64,000 nt of DNA from Owenweeksia sp963758205 (GTDB lineage: Bacteria; Bacteroidota; Bacteroidia; Flavobacteriales; Schleiferiaceae). The translations under genes and the position numbers were made by a program. Each line of letters opens with the position of its first letter. The first letter of the stretch is position 1. Under the pieces are notes generated by a model. That model was not told where the DNA came from and searched no databases. It was given only the letters and a program-made list of their open reading frames with translations. The stretch is from contig CAVWUM010000006.1 in the NCBI GenBank assembly GCA_963758205.1, forward strand, positions 992,001-1,056,000. The letters run 5' to 3'. Shown here piece by piece: positions 17,085 through 25,049 of the stretch.

Positions 17085-17667
17085 CCAAAAACAGATTTTA
17101 GAAATGACGGATAAAAAGAAACTTTCAGCTGAAGAAACCGAGGCACTGCTCCAAATCCTTAAAAAACGATTTGAAAAACACACGAGTCGCCATGAAGGTT
17201 TGGAAGGGAACAAGGTAGAAGAAAAGCTAAAAACCTCTCCTGCTAAACTTTGGTCGCTATACCAAATGGAAGAAAGTGGCGGTGAACCAGACGTGGTCAA
17301 CCTAGACAAAAAAACAGGCGAATATATATTTTACGATTGCTCACCAGAAAGCCCCAAAGGCCGCAGAAGCGTATGCTACGACCACGAAGCACTGGAATCG
17401 AGAAAGAAGTTTAAACCCGCCAACAGTGCTATGAATATGGCGGAGGAAATGGGCATTGAAATATTAAATCAGGAACAATACCACCAATTACAGCAACTAG
17501 GGCCTTTTGACACCAAAACCTCCAGTTGGGTGGAAACGCCAGCCAATATCCGTAAACTTGGTGGCGCCTTATTTGGAGATTACCGCTTTGGTACCGTATT
17601 TATTTATCACAACGGAGCGGAATCTTATTATGGAGCAAGGGGGTTTAGAGGGATGGTGAGGGTTTGA
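17077..17667 (+). CDS. DUF4256 domain-containing protein
   Basis: 196-residue cytoplasmic protein that fits DUF4256 along most of its length: KRFEKHTSRHEGLEG, KLWSLYQMEESGGEPDVV, IFYDCSPESPKGRRSVCYD and SSWVETPANIRKLGGALFGD, ending in a Gly/Arg-rich YYGARGFRGMV. Function unknown. Coupled to the YdeI-like gene by overlapping stop and start (ATGACTAG). ATG 17104 is an alternative start that would remove nine residues. Confidence 0.85.
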   Translation: MTSQKQILEMTDKKKLSAEETEALLQILKKRFEKHTSRHEGLEGNKVEEKLKTSPAKLWSLYQMEESGGEPDVVNLDKKTGEYIFYDCSPESPKGRRSVCYDHEALESRKKFKPANSAMNMAEEMGIEILNQEQYHQLQQLGPFDTKTSSWVETPANIRKLGGALFGDYRFGTVFIYHNGAESYYGARGFRGMVRV

Positions 17668-17785
17668 GATAAAGGGGTTGCTAAATGTTGAATTAAGGAT
17701 TATTGTATCAAAATGATTTTTAGAGCTTTCCGAAAAGAGAGATCAATTATTCATAACTTAGGCTTTACTAAATCGACCAAACACA

Positions 17786-18847
17786 ATGGAAATCTTTAAT
17801 AAACTTGACGTAGTAGAAATATTGAAATTTGGCGCTATTGGCTTGGGCTTTCTATTAGCCTTCCTGGCCTTCCTTATTATTAGAAAAGAACAAGAGAGAG
17901 AGTCTCCTTCTAAAACTGTCCTAAATATCACCAAATTCTTTATGGTTTTCTCACTGATTATTGTGTTACTTGGAATTTTATCTGAGTTTTCTGCACCTTT
18001 TCAAACTCTTGCTATAAAACTTGGGAGCGATGAGTTAAAAATAAGTGAACTAACAACTAAATCGGTTTCCGATTTAAACGCAAGTGAATATTATATTAAC
18101 TCTGAGGTTGGTTTCGCTTTCAAGAAGCCAAAGGCCAATTGGTCTGAAATTAAATCTTCAAGCGGGATTTCTGCAATTCTAAAGTTAAATGGAATAAAAA
18201 GTAAATATTTAACAGAAGACATTTTAATAGCACGGTTTAATAATCATCCCTTTGGAAATTTTTTTAAAGCAGGTCGTTATATATTCTTTGAAAACCCAAA
18301 ATCAAAAGTGTCAATAAAGGTCACCCCTAGAAGTGGAAGTGAGGAGATTGATGCCACTTTGAAGCAAATTAGTGCCGGTCTTTTAGATACCAATGACTGG
18401 ATGAGCTATGACACAACCTATCAAGATGAGAAGGAGGAATATCTTGAAGAAATGTTGGAATATCGGAAGCAACTTTTAGGGTTCGATGAACTTGAGAGTA
18501 AAGAAGCTTTTGTTGTTAGTGCATTTCCTAAGGATTCGCTTCCAGCCTTTAAAAAAAATATGCAGTTACCAGCTTTTTTTACAAGTCTCTCAGCTGTATT
18601 TGGGTCTAATACTGATAAACTTGTTGCTACAGAGAAACAAATACTTACGGGTACAGAAATGAAGCTAAATAATGTATTGGTTAATAATGCATTAAGCACT
18701 TACATCAATAAAAAATGGTACTTATTTACTCAGAATGATAATTATTTCTTCCTTATTGAAATTTCATATCCTCCTCAGTTAAGTGAATCAATAAACAGAT
18801 GGGATGAACTTCAAGAGATTCTTAATTCGTTCACAATTCTCAAATAA
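17786..18847 (+). CDS. membrane-anchored protein of unknown function, 353 residues
   Basis: Two membrane helices near the N-terminus (about 14-34 and 50-70) precede a soluble domain of about 270 residues with no recognised motif. It contains an internal acidic, helical segment (YQDEKEEYLEEMLEYRKQ) and a C-terminal part suited to a lipid- or protein-binding fold (YFFLIEISYPPQLSESINRW). It is not in an operon. The codon use is more AT-rich than the neighbouring ABC exporter, which, with the orphan immunity gene next door, may mark an acquired segment. Function not recognised. Confidence 0.65.
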   Translation: MEIFNKLDVVEILKFGAIGLGFLLAFLAFLIIRKEQERESPSKTVLNITKFFMVFSLIIVLLGILSEFSAPFQTLAIKLGSDELKISELTTKSVSDLNASEYYINSEVGFAFKKPKANWSEIKSSSGISAILKLNGIKSKYLTEDILIARFNNHPFGNFFKAGRYIFFENPKSKVSIKVTPRSGSEEIDATLKQISAGLLDTNDWMSYDTTYQDEKEEYLEEMLEYRKQLLGFDELESKEAFVVSAFPKDSLPAFKKNMQLPAFFTSLSAVFGSNTDKLVATEKQILTGTEMKLNNVLVNNALSTYINKKWYLFTQNDNYFFLIEISYPPQLSESINRWDELQEILNSFTILK

Positions 18848-18865
18848 AATATTCTCTTCTCCTTA

Positions 18866-18985
18866 CCCCGCCTGATTCCAAATCTTAATCTCTGTATCGG
18901 CATCCACGCCTTCCAGCACTTCTACATTAAAACCACCGAATAAGCCGAGTTTAAGTTGGCAATCTTGAAACTGTTGAGATTAAAG
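18866..18985 (-). pseudogene. fossil 3' end of an hlyD/macA-like gene
   Basis: Minus-strand translation gives QLKLGLFGGFNVEVLEG, then DADTEIKIWNQAG and a stop. This is nearly the same as the C-terminus of the intact adaptor gene ending at 19451 (VKLGLSDGINVEVLEG, AADTEIKIWNQAG). The DNA identity is high near the stop and fades beyond about 18985, where stops appear. It is a remnant of a second adaptor copy or a partial duplication, separated from the intact gene by the Imm8-like gene. Confidence 0.8.
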
Positions 18986-19083
18986 ATATTCAGGGAAAGG
19001 TTCTCCCCGTGTGAAAATTCTAAATTAGCATTGCCTTAAGAATGGTAGGCCTGCAATTGCCTAAATACTAGCTACTACTGAAA

Positions 19084-19419
19084 ATGAGTAATTATGAACT
19101 TCATAGCTATGGAAGCCCTGACTGTTCAGATCTTTATAAATATTCCCCTGAAGAGGATTTTTTCATCTCAATTGAATTTGATCTAAAGAATAAGGATTCT
19201 GAAGGTTTATTGACCTTTTATTTTTTCCTCTGTACGAGAAAAGGATTTGAGAATCAAAAGTTCTCAGATGAATTGGAGTTTGTTGTCTTCGTAGATAAGT
19301 TTTCAATCGAATTTGTAAAAAACTATCTTGAAGAGAAAGTTGTGAACCAAGTTGCCGAATTTGATGATGAACGGCTGATAAAATATTTAGCCTCTAATTT
19401 TAATCTTGAGAGTTATTAA
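19084..19419 (+). CDS. Imm8-like orphan immunity protein
   Basis: 111-residue cytoplasmic protein resembling the Imm8 immunity family of polymorphic toxin systems: ELHSYGSPDCSDLYKYSPEE at the start (family pattern 'YGSPD..L..y.P'), FFISIEFDLKNKDSEGLLTFYFFLCTRKG (family 'F.i.i....G..G...F...VCT..wl'), a central VFVDKFSIEFVKNYLEE, and a final aromatic ESY. No toxin gene is nearby. It lies between the hlyD fossil and the intact hlyD, opposite in strand. Family call is by eye and needs a profile search. Confidence 0.6.
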   Translation: MSNYELHSYGSPDCSDLYKYSPEEDFFISIEFDLKNKDSEGLLTFYFFLCTRKGFENQKFSDELEFVVFVDKFSIEFVKNYLEEKVVNQVAEFDDERLIKYLASNFNLESY

Positions 19420-19450
19420 CAGCAATTTATACTAACTAAATAACTCCTTC

Positions 19451-20539
19451 CTACCCCGCCTGATTCCAAATTTTAATCTCCGTATCGGCAGCCACGCCTT
19501 CCAGCACTTCTACATTAATGCCATCGGATAGGCCAAGTTTTACTTCCCGTCTTTCAAACTGCTGGTCGCCTGTGGCTACTTCTATATAGGGCTTGCCATC
19601 TTCAAACTGTAGCAGCTTTTCTTTTATGGAGAGTACAGAGTCTTTACGGGAGAGTACAATATCCGCATTGGCACTGTAGCCGGCACGGATAAAATCGGCT
19701 GAGTCCAACAGTACTTTGGCTTTAATTACAAATTGTATGGCTCCGTTTTCCTCTACTCCTTTTGGAGAAATGTACTCCAGGCGGGCATTGAACTGTTTGT
19801 TTTCGATGGCGCCAACGGTTAAAAGGATGTCCATACCTTCCTTAATCTTACCCACTTCGGATTCATCAATCTTACCTTCAAAAATCAAATCTTTCATGTC
19901 GGCAATACTGGCAATGGTGGTTCCTTCATTAAAGTTGTTGCTCTCAATTACCTGGTTACCCACTTTTACGGGCACATCCAGCACCATCCCGGAAACGGTA
20001 GCTTTTACAATATTGAGGGCCGTACTGCCCTTCTTTTTGCTGGCACCTTCGCGCACAATCTGCAGGTTATCCTGGGCTGCCTCCAGCTCCTGCTGGGCAT
20101 TGCGGTACGCCAGTTCAAAACGCTGAAACTCACTACTGCTGATCACATTGTTTTTATAGAGTTTCTCGTTACGTTCAAAATCCAGCTTAGAGTTATTCAT
20201 TGAAAGGCGCGCCACCTCTACCCTGTTCTCCGCATTGTTTAAGGATACCATATCCGGTATTACCTGAATTTTGGCAATCTCCTGCCCTGCCTTTACCAGC
20301 GTTCCGGCTTCCAGATAAACCTCGGTAATAATACCGCTCACCTGTGGTTTTATAATCACCTCCTCGCGGGGAATGATGCTTCCCGTGGCAACGGACTTAT
20401 TAATGATATCACCATAAAAGGGAGTTTCGGTGCCATACACCTCCGGGGCCTTTTGCGACTTTTGAAAAAGATAATACAGGGTGTAACCGAATATGCCGAG
20501 GATTACAACGAAAAGGAGGATTCTGAAAAAGCGCTTCAT
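19451..20539 (-). CDS. HlyD/MacA-family periplasmic adaptor of ABC exporter
   Basis: 362-residue membrane-fusion protein: an N-terminal membrane anchor (FFRILLFVVILGIFGYTLYY), a biotinyl-lipoyl-like hairpin base (VIIKPQVSGIITEVYLEAGT), an alpha-helical coiled segment at about 100-160, a return strand (VKATVSGMVLDVPVKVGNQV), then beta-barrel and membrane-proximal domains. It links the inner-membrane permeases to an outer-membrane channel. It is the last gene of the four-gene operon 23958-19451, after two permeases. No TolC-like gene is in the window. A diverged copy of its 3' end lies at 18866. Confidence 0.9.
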   Translation of the reverse strand: MKRFFRILLFVVILGIFGYTLYYLFQKSQKAPEVYGTETPFYGDIINKSVATGSIIPREEVIIKPQVSGIITEVYLEAGTLVKAGQEIAKIQVIPDMVSLNNAENRVEVARLSMNNSKLDFERNEKLYKNNVISSSEFQRFELAYRNAQQELEAAQDNLQIVREGASKKKGSTALNIVKATVSGMVLDVPVKVGNQVIESNNFNEGTTIASIADMKDLIFEGKIDESEVGKIKEGMDILLTVGAIENKQFNARLEYISPKGVEENGAIQFVIKAKVLLDSADFIRAGYSANADIVLSRKDSVLSIKEKLLQFEDGKPYIEVATGDQQFERREVKLGLSDGINVEVLEGVAADTEIKIWNQAG

Positions 20540-20587
20540 AAATATTTTAAAAATTACTGTTCAATAGTTGTAGCATGCATTGTGAGG

Positions 20588-21853
20588 CTATTCGTAGCGC
20601 AGGGCTTCTACAGGCTTTACTTCCACAGCCCGCCTTGCGGGGATTAGCCCTGCTAAAATGCCTGCCAAAATTAAAATTCCAAGTGATGTTAGTACAATGG
20701 GAAGTTCTACTCCGGGATTTCTGAAAAAACCTGAGTCATCTGAAAACTGGTTCATAGCCCAGGCCACGCCTTCCATTGTCCATACACCGCAAATAATTCC
20801 CAATATACCGGCCCCCACGGTAAGCACTACCGACTCTAATATCACCTGCTTCATTATTGACCATGGCGTAGCACCTAATGCCCTGCGCACGCCAAACTCG
20901 CGTGTACGCTCCTTTACAATTACCAGCATAATGTTGGATACGCCAATGGCACCGGCAAACAATGTGAGTGTACCTACAATCAGCGAAAGCAGGCTGATTC
21001 CGGTAAGGAGTGACATCATTCTGTTGAATGTTTCCTCCATATTCCAGCTGCCAAAAGCCATCTCATCATCCGGATGAATTTTGTGACGCTCGCGCAGTAC
21101 AGCTTTCATTTGTTCACCTACCTCAGATACAGGTACATCAGACTTGGAGGTTACACTAAACCAGCCAATAATATCACCCCAGGCATACGCCCGCTGAAAA
21201 GTTGTGAGCGGAATAAAAATGGACTTCTCCTGATCCTCCGCTCTGCGGGCATCATCAGAAACTGCTTTGAATAAACCCACCACTTTATAATTGATGCCCT
21301 GCGCCTGTATGTAGGTTCCGATCACATCCTCACCCGGTTTGTAAAGGGTGTTATACACTTCAATACCAATTACACATATTTTCCTTCGGTCCTTTAAATC
21401 ATCATCATTCAAAAAGCGGCCCTGTAGTATGGTCATCGGCTGAATTTCAGTTAACTGAGGGTAATCACCATAAATACCAAAGGCACCGGTTTTAATACCT
21501 CGCGTTACGTTGGCCGAACCACGGTGGCCCCCGGCCTGGCAGCGTGGTGAGAGCACATCAATATCAGGTACTGCCGCCTTTAGGGCCTCCACATCATCAT
21601 TTCTGAAATTGAAATTACGGCCCCGCTTAAAACCTTTATAGGGCATGCTGGTATTTTGCGTCCACATAAACAGGCTATTGGTGGCTGTACCCCCAAAGCC
21701 TGCATTGGCTCCATTGATTAGGCCCTGGCCGCTGCCCATCATTATTACCAGCATAAATATTCCCCAAAACACACCAAAGGCCGTGAGGAAGGTGCGCAAT
21801 TTATTGCGACCTAGTACTGCTCCTATTTCCTGCCATTGGTCTCTGTCTATCAT
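20588..21853 (-). CDS. MacB-like ABC transporter permease (second)
   Basis: 421-residue FtsX/MacB-type permease: one N-terminal helix (LRTFLTAFGVFWGIFMLVIM), a large periplasmic MacB_PCD domain (about 50-270), and three C-terminal helices with the family motif VKERTREFGVRRALGATPWSI and SLGILILAGILAGLIPARRA near the end. It has no nucleotide-binding domain; the ATPase is separate at 23260. It parallels the next permease gene and probably forms a heterodimer with it. Typical of exporters of peptides, lipids or macrolides, substrate unknown. Confidence 0.92.
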   Translation of the reverse strand: MIDRDQWQEIGAVLGRNKLRTFLTAFGVFWGIFMLVIMMGSGQGLINGANAGFGGTATNSLFMWTQNTSMPYKGFKRGRNFNFRNDDVEALKAAVPDIDVLSPRCQAGGHRGSANVTRGIKTGAFGIYGDYPQLTEIQPMTILQGRFLNDDDLKDRRKICVIGIEVYNTLYKPGEDVIGTYIQAQGINYKVVGLFKAVSDDARRAEDQEKSIFIPLTTFQRAYAWGDIIGWFSVTSKSDVPVSEVGEQMKAVLRERHKIHPDDEMAFGSWNMEETFNRMMSLLTGISLLSLIVGTLTLFAGAIGVSNIMLVIVKERTREFGVRRALGATPWSIMKQVILESVVLTVGAGILGIICGVWTMEGVAWAMNQFSDDSGFFRNPGVELPIVLTSLGILILAGILAGLIPARRAVEVKPVEALRYE

Positions 21854-21947
21854 TAGATGCTAGACTTTAGATATTAGTATTTAGACTAAGCGCAAACATT
21901 GTTGCGATTCGTACTTCGTATTTTGTCTTTCCAACTTTTACCTCTCC
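21854..21947. repeat. degenerate intergenic repeat between the permeases
   Basis: Contains AGATGCTAGACTTTAGATAT with further TTAGTATTTAGAC-like copies, then GTACTTCGTATTTTGTC. The second string is the same CTTCGTATTT element that surrounds the four-helix-bundle gene at 59.5-60.1 kb. Confidence 0.45.
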
Positions 21948-23180
21948 CTACTCTTCCCTCAGTGCCTCAATAGGCCGTATCATAGCTGCTTTCCTTGCCG
22001 GGAAATATCCTGCGAGTCCACCCGCTACTATCAAAATACCAAGGGTAATCATCGCAATCTGAAAGTTTACTTCAGGGTTTTTAAAAAAGTCGTGATCCAC
22101 ACCACTGCCGGCAAGGCCTACAAGCCCCACACCCAACACCAGACCTACATATCCCGAAAAGGTGGTGATAAAAACCGACTCCTGAATAATGAGGGCAATG
22201 ATAGAACCTGGTGTAGCACCCAACGCTTTTCGGATGCCAATTTCGCGGGTGCGCTCCTTCACCACTATCATCATAATGTTACTTACGCCAATAATGCCGG
22301 CAATTATGGTAAAGATGCCAATCACCCACACAAAAATGTTAATGCCATTTATTACACCTATAACATCTTTCATGTTTTCCTGGCGGTTCCAAATACGCAA
22401 TGCACTTTTATCGGTAGGGTCAAATCCGTGGGCTGCCGCCAGATCGTTTACAAGCTTTTGCTCCAGTGCCTTACTTTGATCTAAATTGTAGTCTTCATTA
22501 TAGGCTACAATGATGCGGGTAAGTTCTTCGGGCTTTTGGCTAAGGGTTTTTTGGGCCACATTTACGGGGAGGTACACATTGTCTTCCTCGTCATCGCCCC
22601 CGGCATCGGAGTAAATACCCACCACTTCAAACAGTACTCCGTTTACACGCACATACTTACCCAGGGGTGGAGTTTCCTTAAAAACCTTGAGCGCCACTTT
22701 TTGCCCCAGCACGGCCACTTTACGTTGTTGAATAAGATCAAGCTCGTTTATGTACCTACCTTCCACCAGCTCATTACTTTCCATATACTGGTTTTCGGGA
22801 TGCACACCGCGAACTTCAAAGTTGGCAGCTTGCTCATCATACACAATTTGTGCATTCCAAAAATTACGGCTGGCAGAAGTTTTAATAATATCAGGGTTAT
22901 CACGAACGGTGGTGTTGTAATCAGTATTATCTAAAATTATAGGCCGGTTTGATTTGTATCCACCGTAAGGCACAGAGGTGCGCCCACCGTTTATCCAAAG
23001 GCTATTAGTAGCATCGGCCAAAAATTCGGACATGGCACCATTCTTCAACCCCTGCCCGGCAGCCAGCAGTACCACCAACATCATTATCCCCCAGGCCACA
23101 CTAAAGCCCGTAAGGAATGTCCGCAACTTGTTTTTACGGATAGTGATGAATATTTCCTGCCATTTGTCTATGTCGAACAT
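21948..23180 (-). CDS. MacB-like ABC transporter permease (first)
   Basis: 410-residue permease with the same architecture as the downstream paralogue: an N-terminal helix (LRTFLTGFSVAWGIMMLVVL), a periplasmic MacB_PCD domain, and three C-terminal helices bearing VKERTREIGIRKALGATPGSI and LIVAGGLAGYFPARKAAMIRPIEAL. The 94-bp gap to the next gene is filled by a degenerate repeat. Together with the ATPase and adaptor it makes a tripartite exporter core. Substrate not predictable. Confidence 0.92.
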   Translation of the reverse strand: MFDIDKWQEIFITIRKNKLRTFLTGFSVAWGIMMLVVLLAAGQGLKNGAMSEFLADATNSLWINGGRTSVPYGGYKSNRPIILDNTDYNTTVRDNPDIIKTSASRNFWNAQIVYDEQAANFEVRGVHPENQYMESNELVEGRYINELDLIQQRKVAVLGQKVALKVFKETPPLGKYVRVNGVLFEVVGIYSDAGGDDEEDNVYLPVNVAQKTLSQKPEELTRIIVAYNEDYNLDQSKALEQKLVNDLAAAHGFDPTDKSALRIWNRQENMKDVIGVINGINIFVWVIGIFTIIAGIIGVSNIMMIVVKERTREIGIRKALGATPGSIIALIIQESVFITTFSGYVGLVLGVGLVGLAGSGVDHDFFKNPEVNFQIAMITLGILIVAGGLAGYFPARKAAMIRPIEALREE

Positions 23181-23305
23181 GGGGCTATGATTGTACTATG
23201 TTGATTGTATGCTGTACATTGATATTTTTCTCAAACTCCAAACTCCAAACTCCAAACTCCTAACTACTTACTCCCGATTCCAAACTCCCTACTCCCGACT
23301 CTATA
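23181..23305. repeat. tandem CTCCAAA repeat running into the ABC ATPase 3' end
   Basis: Four tandem copies of CTCCAAA and related ACTCCCGATTCC/ACTCCCTACTCC strings lie between the ATPase and permease genes. They extend into the last coding part of the ATPase, which ends in a repetitive ESGVGSLESG tail. Confidence 0.6.
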
Positions 23306-23958
23306 AGCCCATCCTTCATGAATACAATACGGTCGCACATATCGGCTATATCCTGTTCATGGGTTACTATCACTACAGTTATACCTTCTTCCTTGTTGAT
23401 CTTTTTAAAGATGTCCAGCACCTCGTAAGAGGTTGTGGTATCCAGCGCTCCTGTAGGTTCATCAGCCAACAATACTTTGGGCTGTGTTATAAGTGCGCGG
23501 GCTATAGCCACACGCTGCTTTTGCCCTCCAGAAAGTTCACTTGGTAAATGTTCTGCCCAATCCTTAAGGCCTACTTTTTCGAGGTATTCCAGCGCGATAG
23601 CATTTCGCTTACTACGCTTTACCCCTTGGTAATATAGCGGTAGCGCTACATTCTCCATAGCGTTTTTGAAAGCTATGAGGTTGAAGGACTGAAAAACAAA
23701 ACCCAAAAACTTATTGCGGTATTGAGCGGCTTTCTTCTCACTAAGGTTTTTCATGGAGGTGTCTGCCAGGTAATATTCGCCCTCGTCATACGAATCGAGA
23801 ATGCCCAGTATATTCAGCAAGGTGGATTTACCTGAACCGGATGAACCCATAATAGACACCAGCTCGCCCTCCTTGATGTGGAGATCAATACCTTTTAGTA
23901 CCCGAAATGGTTTACCACCGGTAACATAGGATTTCGTAATCCCTTGCAGATTAATCAT
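23260..23958 (-). CDS. ABC exporter ATPase (LolD/MacB NBD type)
   Basis: 232-residue ATPase with Walker A GSSGSGKSTLLN, a Q-loop (VFQSFNLIAF), the signature LSGGQKQRVAIARALI, Walker B VLLADEPTGALD, and a His switch VIVTHEQDI. These match the LolD/MacB class. The normal domain ends about residue 217; the final 15 residues (from IESGVG) are repetitive and are encoded by the intergenic repeat, so the original stop was probably earlier. It starts the exporter operon; a TACATTTG element lies 47 bp upstream. Confidence 0.92.
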   Translation of the reverse strand: MINLQGITKSYVTGGKPFRVLKGIDLHIKEGELVSIMGSSGSGKSTLLNILGILDSYDEGEYYLADTSMKNLSEKKAAQYRNKFLGFVFQSFNLIAFKNAMENVALPLYYQGVKRSKRNAIALEYLEKVGLKDWAEHLPSELSGGQKQRVAIARALITQPKVLLADEPTGALDTTTSYEVLDIFKKINKEEGITVVIVTHEQDIADMCDRIVFMKDGLIESGVGSLESGVSS

Positions 23959-24004
23959 AGTGAATGGGGAAATGGTAAAAAAGTTCCTGTAGCAGTAGGA
24001 GCTT

Positions 24005-24012
24005 CAAATGTA
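24005..24012 (-). promoter_or_regulatory. candidate -7 element TACATTTG, exporter operon
   Basis: Matches TAnnTTTG, 46 bp upstream of the ATPase ATG at 23958 and downstream of the XrtF-associated gene. No TTG at the -33 distance. Confidence 0.35.
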
Positions 24013-24018
24013 TGGAAT

Positions 24019-24465
24019 TTATGAGGACTGCGTTCCCTGCATCTTACGTTGGTAGAAGAAGGCGGGCACTAGCAACATCATCAATACGGGATTCATTACC
24101 ACACGGTGAAGGTGAGATAGCATAGATGAAAAACCTTCCGGCTGACTGAGGAAAAGAATGATATAGGCCGGTACCAAGACAAACAGGCCAAAAAACATTA
24201 CATACATAGCAAAGCGTGCATATTTCTTTTCATAGAACAAGCCGTAGATGATGGCTATGGAGAACAGATCATTAAGCAGGTATCTCAAAACTTTATTTAC
24301 CACAAAGGGTACAGGCGGAATATCTTCCATATTGATGTAATCCACCACCTGCGGAGCACTGAATTGAAACAAGACCGAATAGAAATCCATCCGGAGTTGG
24401 AATAAATAAATAAAGGCAAGTCCTATAGCGCCTCCACCAATAAAAAGCAGCCGTTTAAACCTCAT
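24019..24465 (-). CDS. exosortase F system-associated membrane protein
   Basis: 148-residue integral membrane protein with about four hydrophobic segments (FIGGGAIGLAFIYLF, YLLNDLFSIAIIYGLFY, MYVMFFGLFVLVPAYIILFL, MNPVLMMLLVPAFFYQ). Its size and its position directly after xrtF match the small partner protein described for the XrtF system. The ATG at 24465 overlaps the xrtF stop by 11 bp and is preferred to a start 24 bp further up, which would fall deeper inside xrtF. Role in substrate processing is presumed, not shown. Confidence 0.82.
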   Translation of the reverse strand: MRFKRLLFIGGGAIGLAFIYLFQLRMDFYSVLFQFSAPQVVDYINMEDIPPVPFVVNKVLRYLLNDLFSIAIIYGLFYEKKYARFAMYVMFFGLFVLVPAYIILFLSQPEGFSSMLSHLHRVVMNPVLMMLLVPAFFYQRKMQGTQSS

Positions 24466-25045
24466 GACTCCTTTTCTTACTAAACACATTTCTGCCGGAA
24501 AACCTCACCGCCCAGAGGTACCAAAGCAATAACACCGCAACATATATTATTGCTGTGAAAACATATTTATGAAATAAATGGAAAGACTTTCCTCCGAACT
24601 CAACATTTATTAGAGCCAGCATCATAAGCCGCGCAATATTGGCGATATGGATAAACAATACCCCGGCTGGTATAAAAATGAGCATGCTGGTAAGCTTTCC
24701 TCCAAAGGCCACTACAAATGCAATAAACAGCAGCATAATGTTGATGCCGTTGCAGCCTTCTTCTACCGAGATGGCGTAAATACCATCCATCCAAATGCTA
24801 TCATAGGTAACTTCCTCCTGGTAGTCGCGGTTGGCATGGTCATCCAAAACAATAGTGGGCTCATAACCCATCAGCGAAGCCGTTTTAGTACAGTTATAGG
24901 AGATGAAGTGAGTGATGCCATCTACCCGGGCAGGTTCAGCTGTATCAAATTTTTTAATGTAAAAGCCATACAGTATTGAAAAGCCGAAGTATATCACAAA
25001 GAACTTAACCAGGAAGAGTATGGTAGGTCTGAATTCTTTCCACAT
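24455..25045 (-). CDS. xrtF: exosortase XrtF
   Basis: 196-residue exosortase-family transpeptidase, an integral membrane Cys protease-like enzyme that processes C-terminal sorting signals. The catalytic triad residues are visible: Cys in VEEGCNGINIM (about residue 99), Arg in IANIARLMML, and His in SFHLFHKYVF. Five or six membrane helices surround them. XrtF is characteristic of Flavobacteria-like Bacteroidota. It follows the remB gene by 4 bp, so it is in the polysaccharide locus's last transcription unit. No obvious exosortase substrate is in the window. Confidence 0.92.
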   Translation of the reverse strand: MWKEFRPTILFLVKFFVIYFGFSILYGFYIKKFDTAEPARVDGITHFISYNCTKTASLMGYEPTIVLDDHANRDYQEEVTYDSIWMDGIYAISVEEGCNGINIMLLFIAFVVAFGGKLTSMLIFIPAGVLFIHIANIARLMMLALINVEFGGKSFHLFHKYVFTAIIYVAVLLLWYLWAVRFSGRNVFSKKRSHEV

Positions 25046-25049
25046 GGTG

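Noticed and set aside
23216..23260. CTCCAAA tandem repeats as a CRISPR or phase-variable promoter
   Set aside because: Units are seven bases with no spacers, and they lie between genes of one operon, not at a promoter.
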